This document shows, one piece after another, positions 1 through 7,591 of a stretch of DNA of 47,741 nt. Numbering within the stretch: position 1 is the first letter of the stretch; each line of letters opens with the position of its first letter. The notes beneath the pieces were generated by a model, which was not told the DNA's origin, searched no databases, and saw nothing but the letters and a program-made list of their open reading frames with translations. The stretch lies in contig JADGNQ010000030.1 in the NCBI GenBank assembly GCA_017883385.1, positions 1 to 47,741 of the forward strand. Direction: 5' to 3'. The stretch is from Candidatus Sulfotelmatobacter sp. (GTDB lineage Bacteria; Acidobacteriota; Terriglobia; Terriglobales; Acidobacteriaceae). Made by a program: the position numbers and the translations under genes.

Positions 1-120
1 AGAGCGAAATGGCGCTTCTGAAAAAACAAAGCGCCACCAGGAGACGTGTCGCTCAAAACGCTTGACACGCGGCATCGTCGTTAGAGACAGGATGACAACA
101 CAACAAAGTGTGAAAAGAAA

Positions 121-151
121 GCGGGAGGCTGACATCTCTGTCGCCTCCCGC
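121..151 (-). terminator. Rho-independent terminator candidate for hsp20
   Basis: A 9-bp GC-rich stem (GCGGGAGGC/GCCTCCCGC) is extended inward by GACA/TGTC. Read on the minus strand it is followed by the T-rich run TTTCTTTTCA (positions 120 down to 111). It lies about 130 nt past the hsp20 stop, with a hairpin repeat block in between. The orientation fits hsp20 termination. Confidence 0.6.
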
Positions 152-159
152 AAAGAGTG

Positions 160-271
160 ATCGAGCTGCGCTCGATGACCGGGTCAGAGACCCGGTCCCA
201 CACTCGGGCTGCTTACACAATGCCTGCTGCATTGCCGGGCTTCGCCCGGGGCGGACGAATGCGTCCGCCCC
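160..271. repeat. Cluster of interspersed hairpin repeats
   Basis: Several perfect palindromes lie in a row: ATCGAGC-TGC-GCTCGAT (160-176), GACCGGGTC-AGA-GACCCGGTC (177-197), CCGGGC-TTC-GCCCGG (about 235-249) and GGGCGGACG-AATG-CGTCCGCCC (249-270). The first two recur in near-identical form at 2226-2275. The block fills the gap between hsp20 and its likely terminator. No gene is visible in bases 1-283. Confidence 0.7.
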
Positions 272-283
272 TACGTGAGCGGC

Positions 284-775
284 TTATACAGCTTTGCTCG
301 GCCCCTTGGCTTCGATCGACTTCTCGCTGCCTACGTTTACTTTGATCTGCTTTGGCTTGGCTTCGGCCTTTTTGGGGAGAGCGATCTTCAGCACGCCCTT
401 GTCGTAGGTTGCCGCGACGTTCTCGGTGTCGACCGTCGTGGGCAGGGTGAAGGTGCGGGTGAAGGCGCCATACTGGCGTTCCACGCGGCGGTAGTTCTCT
501 TCTTTCTCTTCCTTTTCGATCTTGCGCTCGCCGTGCACGGTGAGGGTGTTGTTCTCCACGCGGACGTCGATGTCCTTCTCGTCGATTCCGGGCACTTCGA
601 TTTTCAGAGTGACATTGTGCTCGTCTTCATAGACGTCGACGGCGGGAACGAAGCTCGAAGTGGTCAGGGATTCGTCGCGGTCTGCGCTGGTGTAGGACTC
701 GCGGAATACGCGGTTGATGCGGTCCTGCAGGGTGGAAAACTCACGGAACGGCTCAAAGCGGGTAAGTACGGTCAT
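284..775 (-). CDS. hsp20: Hsp20 / alpha-crystallin small heat shock protein
   Basis: This is an ATP-independent holdase chaperone that binds unfolding proteins in the cytoplasm as an oligomer. The 163 residues show a short N-terminal arm, an alpha-crystallin domain at about 42-136 ending in the family signature DKGVLKIALPK, and a C-terminal I-x-V tail motif (IKV, 144-146) of the kind used for oligomer assembly. Length is normal for the family. The start is fixed by a strong Shine-Dalgarno (AAGGAGGA) just upstream. A sigma70-like promoter lies about 150 nt upstream, and the long 5' leader contains a hairpin repeat. I see no CIRCE element, no HspR-type inverted repeat and no clear sequence complementary to the Shine-Dalgarno. 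Confidence 0.95.
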   Translation of the reverse strand: MTVLTRFEPFREFSTLQDRINRVFRESYTSADRDESLTTSSFVPAVDVYEDEHNVTLKIEVPGIDEKDIDVRVENNTLTVHGERKIEKEEKEENYRRVERQYGAFTRTFTLPTTVDTENVAATYDKGVLKIALPKKAEAKPKQIKVNVGSEKSIEAKGPSKAV

Positions 776-849
776 GGTGAAATCCTCCTTCGGAATTTTG
801 GTGATTCAGAACTGGTTCGTCTCAGTGCCGCTGGGCTTCGCCCTCGCGG

Positions 850-868
850 GACGGACGAGGCGTCCGTC
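850..868. repeat. Hairpin repeat in the hsp20 leader
   Basis: The perfect inverted repeat GACGGACG-AGG-CGTCCGTC lies inside the predicted hsp20 5' leader, next to a GGGC-TTC-GCCC hairpin. The core (GGACG-AGG-CGTCC) matches the element embedded in rsmI at 8324-8340. Confidence 0.6.
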
Positions 869-925
869 GCCACACGAGCTTTGCTAGCGTTCACTTCTTA
901 TTAGACGCACAATAAGTCTAAATGG

Positions 926-954
926 AGCATAAAATATGAGTGCATCATTGTCAA
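926..954 (-). promoter_or_regulatory. Sigma70-like promoter of hsp20
   Basis: On the minus strand, TTGACA (954-949) is followed by a 17-bp spacer and TATGCT (931-926). The -35 matches the consensus exactly and the spacer is ideal. Transcription would start near 918 and give a leader of about 140 nt. Confidence 0.6.
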
Positions 955-977
955 CTATTGAATATCGTTTGTTGTCA

Positions 978-2183
978 TTATCTTACGGAGGCTATGACGC
1001 ACTTCAAATAGGCGGTTTCGGGGACATTTAGCAGGACTGGATGGTCTTTTGCCTGTCCGCGAAGCTCGATCAGGCGGAGGGTCCGGTGGGCGTCGAGGGC
1101 AGCGCCGGCGAGCATTTCCAGGAAGTTCGACTGGCTGACGTGATAGGAGCAGGAGCAGGTGACGAGAATGCCGCCAGGACGGAGCATTTTCAGGGCGCGA
1201 AGATTGAGTTCCTTGTAGCCGCGCAGGGCGGCATCGAGATCGCGCTTGGTTTTGGCGAAGGCGGGCGGGTCGAGAACGATGGTGTCGTAGCGGTGATCGG
1301 AGGAGGAGTAGTCCTTGAGCAGGTCAAAGGCGTTGGCTTCGATCCATTCGATGCCAGGTTGGTTGGCGTCGCGAGGGTTGAGGGCAGCGTTCTGGTCCGC
1401 AACTTCGAGGGCTGGACGCGAGCTGTCAACGCCGGTGACGTGCGAGCAATGCCGAGCGAGGTGGAGGGCGAAGCCTCCCTGATAGCAGAAGACGTCGAGG
1501 GCTTCTCCCCTGGCGTACTGGGCGGCGGCGGCGTAGTTTTCCCGCTGGTCGAGGAAGGCTCCGGTCTTCTGGCCTTCAAGCGCGTCGAAGTGGAACCGGA
1601 TGGAGTTCATGGTGAAGGTGGTGGAAGTCTTCTCCCCTTGCACAAGGCCGGAGGCGCGAGGCGGAAGAGTTTCTAGCTCCCGGACGCGCGGATCGACGCG
1701 TTCGACGATGGAGGCCGGGTGGAGTCGGGCGGTCAGTTCCGCGGTGATCGCCTGGCGCACGGGGTCGGCGTCCATGCCTTGGGTGAGGATTTGCAGAGAG
1801 AGGATGTCGCCGTAGCGATCGACGATCAGGCCGGGGAGGAAATCGGCTTCGCTGAAGATGACGCGGTAGGCCTCTGTGTTACTGACCAGAGGCTCGCGAT
1901 AGGCGATGGCGCCGCCGATTCGCTGGCGAAGCAATGCGGGGAAATCGGCGACGGGGTCATGCGAGATCATGCGGATGGCGATTTGTGAGGAGCCGGAGTA
2001 GAGCGCCGTGCCGAGAGGCTTGCCGCGATGGTCGGAGACGCGGACCAGGGAGCCGGGGAGGACGCCGTCGGCGGAGACGATGTCGGAACGGTAGACCCAG
2101 ACGTGGCCGGCTTTGAGGCGGGTGGCGCCACGGGGGGCAACTTTGACTGTCGGAAGACTCGCGAGAGCGGGAGCGTTTGGCAT
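978..2183 (-). CDS. rlmI: RlmI-like class I SAM-dependent rRNA (cytosine-C5) methyltransferase
   Basis: Predicted to methylate cytosine in 23S rRNA using S-adenosylmethionine. The 401-aa layout matches the RlmI/YccW family: an N-terminal PUA-like domain (about 12-80), a central domain, the family segment QKTGAFLDQREN (205-216), SAM-binding motif I (LDVFCYQGGFALHLA, about 229-243), DPPAF (305-309) and the CSCSYH segment (343-348) with the expected catalytic Cys. There is no Shine-Dalgarno. A TAAGAT box lies exactly 6 nt before the ATG, which suggests a leaderless mRNA. The exact target base is inferred from the family only. Confidence 0.88.
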   Translation of the reverse strand: MPNAPALASLPTVKVAPRGATRLKAGHVWVYRSDIVSADGVLPGSLVRVSDHRGKPLGTALYSGSSQIAIRMISHDPVADFPALLRQRIGGAIAYREPLVSNTEAYRVIFSEADFLPGLIVDRYGDILSLQILTQGMDADPVRQAITAELTARLHPASIVERVDPRVRELETLPPRASGLVQGEKTSTTFTMNSIRFHFDALEGQKTGAFLDQRENYAAAAQYARGEALDVFCYQGGFALHLARHCSHVTGVDSSRPALEVADQNAALNPRDANQPGIEWIEANAFDLLKDYSSSDHRYDTIVLDPPAFAKTKRDLDAALRGYKELNLRALKMLRPGGILVTCSCSYHVSQSNFLEMLAGAALDAHRTLRLIELRGQAKDHPVLLNVPETAYLKCVIASVR

Positions 2184-2189
2184 GCAGCC

Positions 2190-2195
2190 ATCTTA
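2190..2195 (-). promoter_or_regulatory. -10-like box 6 nt before the rlmI start
   Basis: TAAGAT on the minus strand is separated from the ATG by 6 nt. This TANNNT-N6-ATG arrangement is typical of leaderless transcripts, and no ribosome binding site competes with it. Confidence 0.4.
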
Positions 2196-2225
2196 AACGC
2201 ATGGGGCGCGGGTGCTGCTGGCAGG

Positions 2226-2321
2226 GTCGAGCTGCGCTCGACGACCGGGCCAATGGGCCCGGTTCCACACTGAACCGTCGAGCTTCGCTCGACAGACAGC
2301 CGAGGGCGGCTGTCTCCACAT
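2226..2321. repeat. Composite hairpin repeat (GTCGAGC / CCGGGCC / ACAGCCG hairpins)
   Basis: Four hairpins lie in series: GTCGAGC-TGC-GCTCGAC, ACCGGGCC-AAT-GGGCCCGGT, GTCGAGC-TTC-GCTCGAC and GACAGCCG-AGGG-CGGCTGTC. The second half is almost identical to 7525-7570 and the first half to 160-197. It lies between rlmI and the zinc-ribbon gene. Confidence 0.75.
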
Positions 2322-2339
2322 AATTTCAACATGTCTCAC

Positions 2340-3467
2340 TTAGCTGGCGGCTTGCTCGGTGGGGGTTACTGGGACTGAGGGCTTGACGTGGGAGCCGGAG
2401 GCGGCTTCGTGGCGGGCCAGGTCGAGATCGGATCGGAGCGAGTCGAGGGCGACCATGGGGAGCTCGGTGCCGAAGGCGTCGAGTTCGCTTTCGGTCCAGG
2501 CGCCGTTCAGGCGCATGGCTCCGGTGATGTCTTCGGGGAAAGCCTGGCGATAGTCGCCTTCGCGGATGAGAATGTCGCCGAGGAGACGTCCGGTGTGGAC
2601 GTCATAGACGCGGCGGCTGGATTGCCCGCGGGCCGTGGTCAGACACAGGAACACTTCGCCGATTCCGCCGAACTCGGAACGGTAGTACCAGGCCTGAGGA
2701 GCGTCGATTTTAGGATGATGGCGTTTGGCGCGCGTGGTTGAAGGCTTCACGTCGGCAAGTTCGTCGGCGGCATTGAAATACAGGATGCGCTGGCAGGAGT
2801 CGCAAACGATGGTCTGTTGGCCGGATCGAACTTCGTTGTAGGTCTGAGGCCGCAGCATGACGCGGCACGCGATGCATTGCTGGTCTCGAACTTCAGAGAG
2901 GCCACTGCCGCGGAACTTGGACACGCGCTCGTAGTGGCGGAGCAGGTCTTCGTTGACGCCGGTGCGAATCTGATCGCGCTTGGCGCGCCACTCGGCGAGG
3001 AGCTTTTCGTCTTCCGCGGTGCGGTGGCGGGTCTCCTCTTTTTCCTTCTCGATTTCGGCGGTCTCGGCTTTGAGCTCGGCTTGCGCGGCCTTGACTTCCT
3101 TGTCGCGAGCGTCGGCGTTGACCATCAGTTCGAGAATCTTGTCTTCGTTGGCGGCGATTTCCTTTTCGGCAAACTGAATCTCCGTCAGAAGAGCCTTGTA
3201 TTGTTCGTTGGTTTTTACGTCGAGGGACTGGTCGCGGTACTTCGAGATTTTGCCGCGGAGATCGTTGATGGCAGTATCGTACTTGCGGCGTGCGGCTTCG
3301 TCGGCTTTGACTGCGGTCTGGGCCTTCTCCAGTTGTGTTTTGGTGCCCGCCAGTTTCTGCTCGATGACGGCGACGCGCTTGGGGAATTCGGCGATCTCGT
3401 CCTGCAGACGGCGGATTTCCTTGTCCGTGTCTTGCAGTTTCAGCAGATTTTCGATGTCAGGAAGCAT
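2340..3467 (-). CDS. Coiled-coil C4 zinc-ribbon protein with C-terminal extension
   Basis: The chosen start gives 375 aa beginning MLPDIENLLKLQ, the usual opening of this bacterial family; two earlier in-frame ATGs (3497, 3485) lie on top of a TAGAAT box and are less likely. Residues about 5-190 are heptad-rich, Glu/Lys-rich coiled coil. A zinc ribbon follows, with Cys pairs at about 198/201 and 222/225 (CIAC and CDSC). Family members of this type usually end near 240-250 residues. This one continues for about 140 residues, including a YYRSEFGG segment and a region rich in aromatic and acidic residues, of unknown function. It is predicted to be cytoplasmic; nucleic acid binding is only a family-based guess. 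Confidence 0.85.
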   Translation of the reverse strand: MLPDIENLLKLQDTDKEIRRLQDEIAEFPKRVAVIEQKLAGTKTQLEKAQTAVKADEAARRKYDTAINDLRGKISKYRDQSLDVKTNEQYKALLTEIQFAEKEIAANEDKILELMVNADARDKEVKAAQAELKAETAEIEKEKEETRHRTAEDEKLLAEWRAKRDQIRTGVNEDLLRHYERVSKFRGSGLSEVRDQQCIACRVMLRPQTYNEVRSGQQTIVCDSCQRILYFNAADELADVKPSTTRAKRHHPKIDAPQAWYYRSEFGGIGEVFLCLTTARGQSSRRVYDVHTGRLLGDILIREGDYRQAFPEDITGAMRLNGAWTESELDAFGTELPMVALDSLRSDLDLARHEAASGSHVKPSVPVTPTEQAAS

Positions 3468-3654
3468 TCGGCATTGGTTCTGCATTGATTCTAGCATGCG
3501 TTGGGGCGGGGCTCGCGGGCTTCAAAGGCTTTAACCACGAAGGGCACGAAGGGAACCCTGAGGGCGGATTGCTGCAGCCTTGAGCGGGGCGGTGTACACT
3601 TTTCGTTCGCCCGTTGCGCAATCTGCAATTACTTCTTTTCTGTGAGGTCATTTC

Positions 3655-5907
3655 GTGAAGAGACAAGCTTCTCGCGTCGCCTGCTTTGTCCTGCTCGCCT
3701 TCGTCTTCATCTCTACTCTGGGCCCCATCGCTTCCGCGCCGGCGGGGGCGCAAACTGCGCCTACCAAGCCGCTGACCATTGAAACCCTTTATCAGCCGGG
3801 AGGACTGGTGGGGCGCGGTCCGGAAACGGTGGAGTGGAGCCCGGATGGGACGAAGCTCTCTTTCGTACAGCGCGATGAGAAGGGAGAGAAAGGCGAGCTG
3901 TGGTATGTCGATGTGGCGAGCGGCGAGAAGAAGGTGCTGGTGAGCGCGTCGAAGCTGGCGTCGCTGGACCCGGACGTGAACAAGGTGAAGAACGAACGGG
4001 AGAAAGAGCGGCTGACGCGGTATCACGTGGCAGCGTATTTGTGGGCGCCGGATTCGAAGCACCTGATTTTCGATTCGCAGGGACAGCTCTGGCTTTACGA
4101 CCTGGGCAGCGAAACGGCGGTGCAGTTTACGTCCGCCGGCGATCCGAGCGGAGATCCGAAGTTTTCGCCCGACGGCGGTCACTTGGCCTATGTACGGAAA
4201 CACAATTTGTATGTTCGTCCGGTGAGCGGCAAGAACGAGAAGCAGCTCACCAAGGACACAGGCGATAGCCTGTTCAATGGCGACATCGACTGGGTATACG
4301 CGGAAGAGTTGGCGGTGCGCAGCAATTATTTCTGGTCGCCCGACAGCAAAGAGATCGTCTTCCTGCATATGGACGAGACCAATGTGCCGATTTATCCCAT
4401 CACCGACTGGATGCCGACACATCCCAGCGTGGAGAACGAGAAGTATCCCAAGGTGGGCGATCCGAATCCGGTGGTGAAGTTGGGCGTGGTAGATGCCGAC
4501 AAGGGCAAGGTGCGATGGATTTCGCTGGCCAGTGATCCGGAAACATACGTTCCGCGGTTTGGCTGGGTGCGCGAGGGAGTCATTTGGGCGGAAGTGCTGA
4601 ATCGCACCGAGGACAAGCTGGAGTTGTATTTCATCGATGCGAAGTCAGGAAAGTCGAGGCTCGTGTTGACGGAGACGACTCCCGATGCATGGGTCGAGTT
4701 CGATCACGCTGAGGTGCGCTTTCTGAAATCGAGTGGACAGTTCCTTTGGCCAAGTTGGCGCGACGGGAACATGCATCTTTATCTATACAGTTTTGACAAG
4801 CAGAATCCGATGGCGGCCGAGGCGAAGCTGGAGCGGCAACTGACGAAGGGTGACTTCGAGGTGTTGGGAATCGAAGGCGTCGATGAAGCGGCGGGCACAG
4901 TATTCCTTGCGGCCAACCAAGATGATCCGCGGCAGGTGCAGAGTTTTTCGGTGCAGCTCGATGGATCGGGATTCAAGGCGGTTACATCGGGAGAGGGGCA
5001 TCATTCCACAAACTTCAGCGATGACGGAAAGCATTATACCGACACGTATTTGGGTCCAGAGACGGAGACCAGGATTTCGCTTTGCGCGGCAGGAGGAGCC
5101 TGCAGCGCGGTGTGGCAGGCGCGAGACGCGATTACCGAATACGGATTGCGGGCGCCGAAGTATTTGGAGTTCAAGGCGGAAGAGGGAACGACCCTTTATG
5201 GACGCTTGCTGCTTCCTCCGGAGGGAACCGTGAGCGGCAAGATTCCGTTGATTGTAAACATCTACGGCGGGCCCGCCGCGCAAATGGTCATCAAGGTGAC
5301 GCCGAGCGCGTTCGACGAAATTCTGGCGCGCAAGGGATTCGCGATTTTCGCGGTGGACAATCGCGGGACACCGGGGCGGAATCGCAAGTTTCAGACGGCG
5401 ATCCGGCATGAATTCGGGGCGATTGAGTTGAAGGATCAGTTGACGGCGCTCGATCAGTTGCTGGCGCAGTATCCGCAGCTCGACAAGGATCGCATCGCGA
5501 TCTGGGGCTGGTCGAATGGCGGATCGATGACGCTGTACGCGATGACGCATTCCGACCGTTTTCGCGCGGGCGTGGCCGTGGCTCCGGTCACGGATCAACT
5601 GAACTACGACACAATTTACACCGAGCGCTACATGGGCCTGCTCAAGGATGACAAGGCAGGATATGAGCAGTCGGATGTGACGAAGTCAGCGGACAAGCTG
5701 CACGGAGCGCTGCTGCTGGTGCATGGCACGAGCGACGACAATGTGCATTTTCAGAACACCATTCAGATGATTGATGCGCTGATCAAAGCAGGGAAGCAGT
5801 TCCGGCTCATGATCTATCCCAACAAGACGCACAGCATCGCAGGCAAAGACGCGCGGGTGCATCTGTTCACGATGATCGAGGAGCACTTTGAGCGGGAGTT
5901 GAAGTAA
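3655..5907 (+). CDS. Secreted S9B dipeptidyl-peptidase IV family serine peptidase
   Basis: Predicted to remove N-terminal dipeptides, classically X-Pro, outside the cytoplasm. The 750 aa begin with a signal peptide (KR charge, hydrophobic 8-25, Ala-rich cleavage area near 30). An eight-bladed propeller region follows, with WSPDG-type repeats and the DWVYAEE segment that holds the substrate amino terminus in DPP4. The C-terminal alpha/beta hydrolase carries Ser620 in GWSNGG, Asp694 in HGTSDDNVHF and His726 in NKTHS. The Asp-His spacing of 32 equals that of human DPP4. It starts at GTG after a weak purine stretch. It appears monocistronic and convergent with fmdB. Confidence 0.93.
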   Translation: MKRQASRVACFVLLAFVFISTLGPIASAPAGAQTAPTKPLTIETLYQPGGLVGRGPETVEWSPDGTKLSFVQRDEKGEKGELWYVDVASGEKKVLVSASKLASLDPDVNKVKNEREKERLTRYHVAAYLWAPDSKHLIFDSQGQLWLYDLGSETAVQFTSAGDPSGDPKFSPDGGHLAYVRKHNLYVRPVSGKNEKQLTKDTGDSLFNGDIDWVYAEELAVRSNYFWSPDSKEIVFLHMDETNVPIYPITDWMPTHPSVENEKYPKVGDPNPVVKLGVVDADKGKVRWISLASDPETYVPRFGWVREGVIWAEVLNRTEDKLELYFIDAKSGKSRLVLTETTPDAWVEFDHAEVRFLKSSGQFLWPSWRDGNMHLYLYSFDKQNPMAAEAKLERQLTKGDFEVLGIEGVDEAAGTVFLAANQDDPRQVQSFSVQLDGSGFKAVTSGEGHHSTNFSDDGKHYTDTYLGPETETRISLCAAGGACSAVWQARDAITEYGLRAPKYLEFKAEEGTTLYGRLLLPPEGTVSGKIPLIVNIYGGPAAQMVIKVTPSAFDEILARKGFAIFAVDNRGTPGRNRKFQTAIRHEFGAIELKDQLTALDQLLAQYPQLDKDRIAIWGWSNGGSMTLYAMTHSDRFRAGVAVAPVTDQLNYDTIYTERYMGLLKDDKAGYEQSDVTKSADKLHGALLLVHGTSDDNVHFQNTIQMIDALIKAGKQFRLMIYPNKTHSIAGKDARVHLFTMIEEHFERELK

Positions 5908-5980
5908 GTCAGGGGTTAGGGGCTAGAGGTCAGGACAGCTGGAGGACTTTCTTGGCGGCTTCGGTGAATCCGGAGCCGCC

Positions 5981-6358
5981 TTATTTGTGTCTGCCTGAGC
6001 CTTTGCGCGGACTTTCCTTGGAAGAGCCTTCGTTGGACGAGATCACTTTCGCGGAGCTTTCTTTCGTCGCGCCGTCCTTCGAGGAGCTATCTTTCGAGCC
6101 GCTGTCCGACTTGGGCTTGTCGTCCTTCTTGTCTTTCGAGGAGGACTCTCCGCCGCCGGAGGATCCCGGAGACGAGGATTTCTTGGCATAGTCGGTGACA
6201 TACCAGCCGGAGCCCTTGAACTGGACGGCGGGTGCGGAGATCATTTGCTCGACCTGGCCGCCGCATTCGGGGCACTTCTTGACCATCTTGGCGGAGTACA
6301 GCTGAATCTTTTCGAACCGGTGGCCGCACTTCTTGCATTCGTATTCGTAAAGGGGCAT
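5981..6358 (-). CDS. FmdB-family zinc-ribbon protein with Ser/Lys-rich tail
   Basis: A small protein of 125 aa with the FmdB regulatory zinc ribbon at its N-terminus: MPLYEYECKKCGH, with Cys8/Cys11 and Cys29/Cys32 in CxxC pairs and the usual segment ending near GSGWYVTDY. The remaining half (about 60-125) is low-complexity Ser/Lys/Asp/Glu sequence. Family members occur beside formamidase/amidase genes and elsewhere and are annotated as possible regulators, but the function is not established. There is no amidase gene nearby and no operon partner. No strong Shine-Dalgarno is visible. Confidence 0.9.
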   Translation of the reverse strand: MPLYEYECKKCGHRFEKIQLYSAKMVKKCPECGGQVEQMISAPAVQFKGSGWYVTDYAKKSSSPGSSGGGESSSKDKKDDKPKSDSGSKDSSSKDGATKESSAKVISSNEGSSKESPRKGSGRHK

Positions 6359-6445
6359 GAGTGTGAGACGGTCGTGAGGAACAACTCAGTTTCATATTGA
6401 TTTTAGGGGCGAGGGTTGCGCGGCGTCAATTTTAGGGAAGGTGGT

Positions 6446-7036
6446 CTACTTTGCGTCAGGCGTTCGCGGCAGCGTTGCGCTGGCAGCGTTGCATCCTGGG
6501 CAAGGATCGTTCTTGATGTAACGATAGAATCGCGGGTGCCCTCGGCCGACCCAATACGGAGCTTCGTAGTTCTCAATCCCCGGACCAGCGCTCAGGAAAC
6601 TGAAGAAAACGTGACGGGACGGCCTGACGACGATTCCCGCGTGCCCGCGCCACACCACCAAGTCGCCGGGCTGGGGGTGCTTGACCCGTAGAAAGCCTGC
6701 GACTCCATCGTAGAGATCGTCGGAGTCCGCGTAGGCATAGGGGAATCCCACTCGTTCATAAATCGCGTGAACCAGGTGGGAACAGTCGTGGCCAGAATAT
6801 CGACGCACTTTGGAATCGAGCGCGGCAGAGATTACTGCCAGCCCATCGTCTGGACTTAGTGTCCGACTAGTTTTTGGCACATGCTTTCCACTGGCGGCTG
6901 GCTGGGTGGCGCTTGGAGTTCCGGGCTGTCGAGGCGCCGTCTGTGCCGAGCAGACCTGTGCTGAACATGCATGTAGGGCAAGCCCACAAAGCATGGCGGC
7001 GATCATGGCCTTCCTCGGAGTCCGCATCGCTTCCAT
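6446..7036 (-). CDS. Secreted NlpC/P60-like cysteine peptidase (putative peptidoglycan hydrolase)
   Basis: 196 aa. A signal peptide covers about 1-31 (basic start, hydrophobic 11-23), followed by a Pro/Ser/Thr/Ala linker. The catalytic region has Cys85 in GHDCSHLVHAIYE and His132 in PGDLVVWRGHAGIVV, the Cys/His layout of NlpC/P60 and CHAP amidases that cut cell-wall peptides. The domain is short (about 115 aa) and weakly typical. A C-terminal CPGC pair at 179-182 is unusual. The ATG at 7036 or one three codons later could be the start; neither has a clear Shine-Dalgarno. Confidence 0.72.
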   Translation of the reverse strand: MEAMRTPRKAMIAAMLCGLALHACSAQVCSAQTAPRQPGTPSATQPAASGKHVPKTSRTLSPDDGLAVISAALDSKVRRYSGHDCSHLVHAIYERVGFPYAYADSDDLYDGVAGFLRVKHPQPGDLVVWRGHAGIVVRPSRHVFFSFLSAGPGIENYEAPYWVGRGHPRFYRYIKNDPCPGCNAASATLPRTPDAK

Positions 7037-7123
7037 TTTGATGCGGAAATCGTCTGCCGTGGAGATTACGTTTGTGCAGGAACAGGATCAGGCAACCGGA
7101 GAACGCCGTGACAGAGCGGGTAA

Positions 7124-7453
7124 CTATGCCTTTCGCAGGCGTTTCGGGGCAGTGTTGCGCCAAGCTGCCTGGATCGCTTTGCGCAGGACTTCTTTCTTGG
7201 CGGCTTTGAGATGGACTCTGGTTGCGCCGCGGCGTCCCCAGACGCCTTTCAGGGGAATGAAGACATCGGGATCGTCTTTCGAAAAATAGTGCTGGTCCTC
7301 AGGGGACAGCTTGACCATGCCACAGGTTTTGTCGGGGTAGCCGAGCGTGGCAAAGATCTTTCCTGCGACGCGGAAGTCGGGATGGTTCATGTGCGAATGT
7401 TCTGCGGTCTCGGGAAGGGCGAGGGCGATCTGGCGGAAGTCTTTGGCGGTCAC
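7124..7453 (-). CDS. MmcQ/YjbR family protein
   Basis: 109 aa matching the small YjbR/MmcQ (CyaY-like fold) family: an N-terminal helix with LALPETAEHSHMNHPDFRV, a central sheet segment (GKIFATLGYP, MVKLSP) and a C-terminal helix ending in basic residues. These proteins are often labelled DNA-binding from their fold, but no biochemical role is settled. It starts at GTG with an AGGAG sequence about 8 nt upstream. It is divergent from rsmI across a hairpin repeat. Confidence 0.85.
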   Translation of the reverse strand: MTAKDFRQIALALPETAEHSHMNHPDFRVAGKIFATLGYPDKTCGMVKLSPEDQHYFSKDDPDVFIPLKGVWGRRGATRVHLKAAKKEVLRKAIQAAWRNTAPKRLRKA

Positions 7454-7524
7454 GGGGCGGGCTCCTGCGGTGGGTACGTTAGCATAACCGCTCTCGTGTC
7501 CGGAAAGTTACGGCGAACAGACCG

Positions 7525-7570
7525 GTCGAGCTTCGCTCGACGGACAGCCGAGGGCGGCTGTCCCCACATT
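7525..7570. repeat. Hairpin repeat upstream of rsmI
   Basis: GTCGAGC-TTC-GCTCGAC followed by GACAGCCG-AGGG-CGGCTGTC. It is nearly identical to the second half of 2226-2321, and a reverse-oriented relative opens the block at 47487. Confidence 0.75.
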
Positions 7571-7579
7571 GCGCGGTGG

Positions 7580-7585
7580 TAGACT
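7580..7585 (+). promoter_or_regulatory. -10-like box 6 nt before the rsmI start
   Basis: TAGACT is followed by exactly 6 nt and then the ATG at 7592, with no Shine-Dalgarno. This is consistent with a leaderless transcript. Confidence 0.35.
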
Positions 7586-7591
7586 CCGGCC

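Noticed and set aside
275..904. 209-codon plus-strand frame
   Set aside because: It is the antisense shadow of hsp20; no domain and no ribosome binding site.
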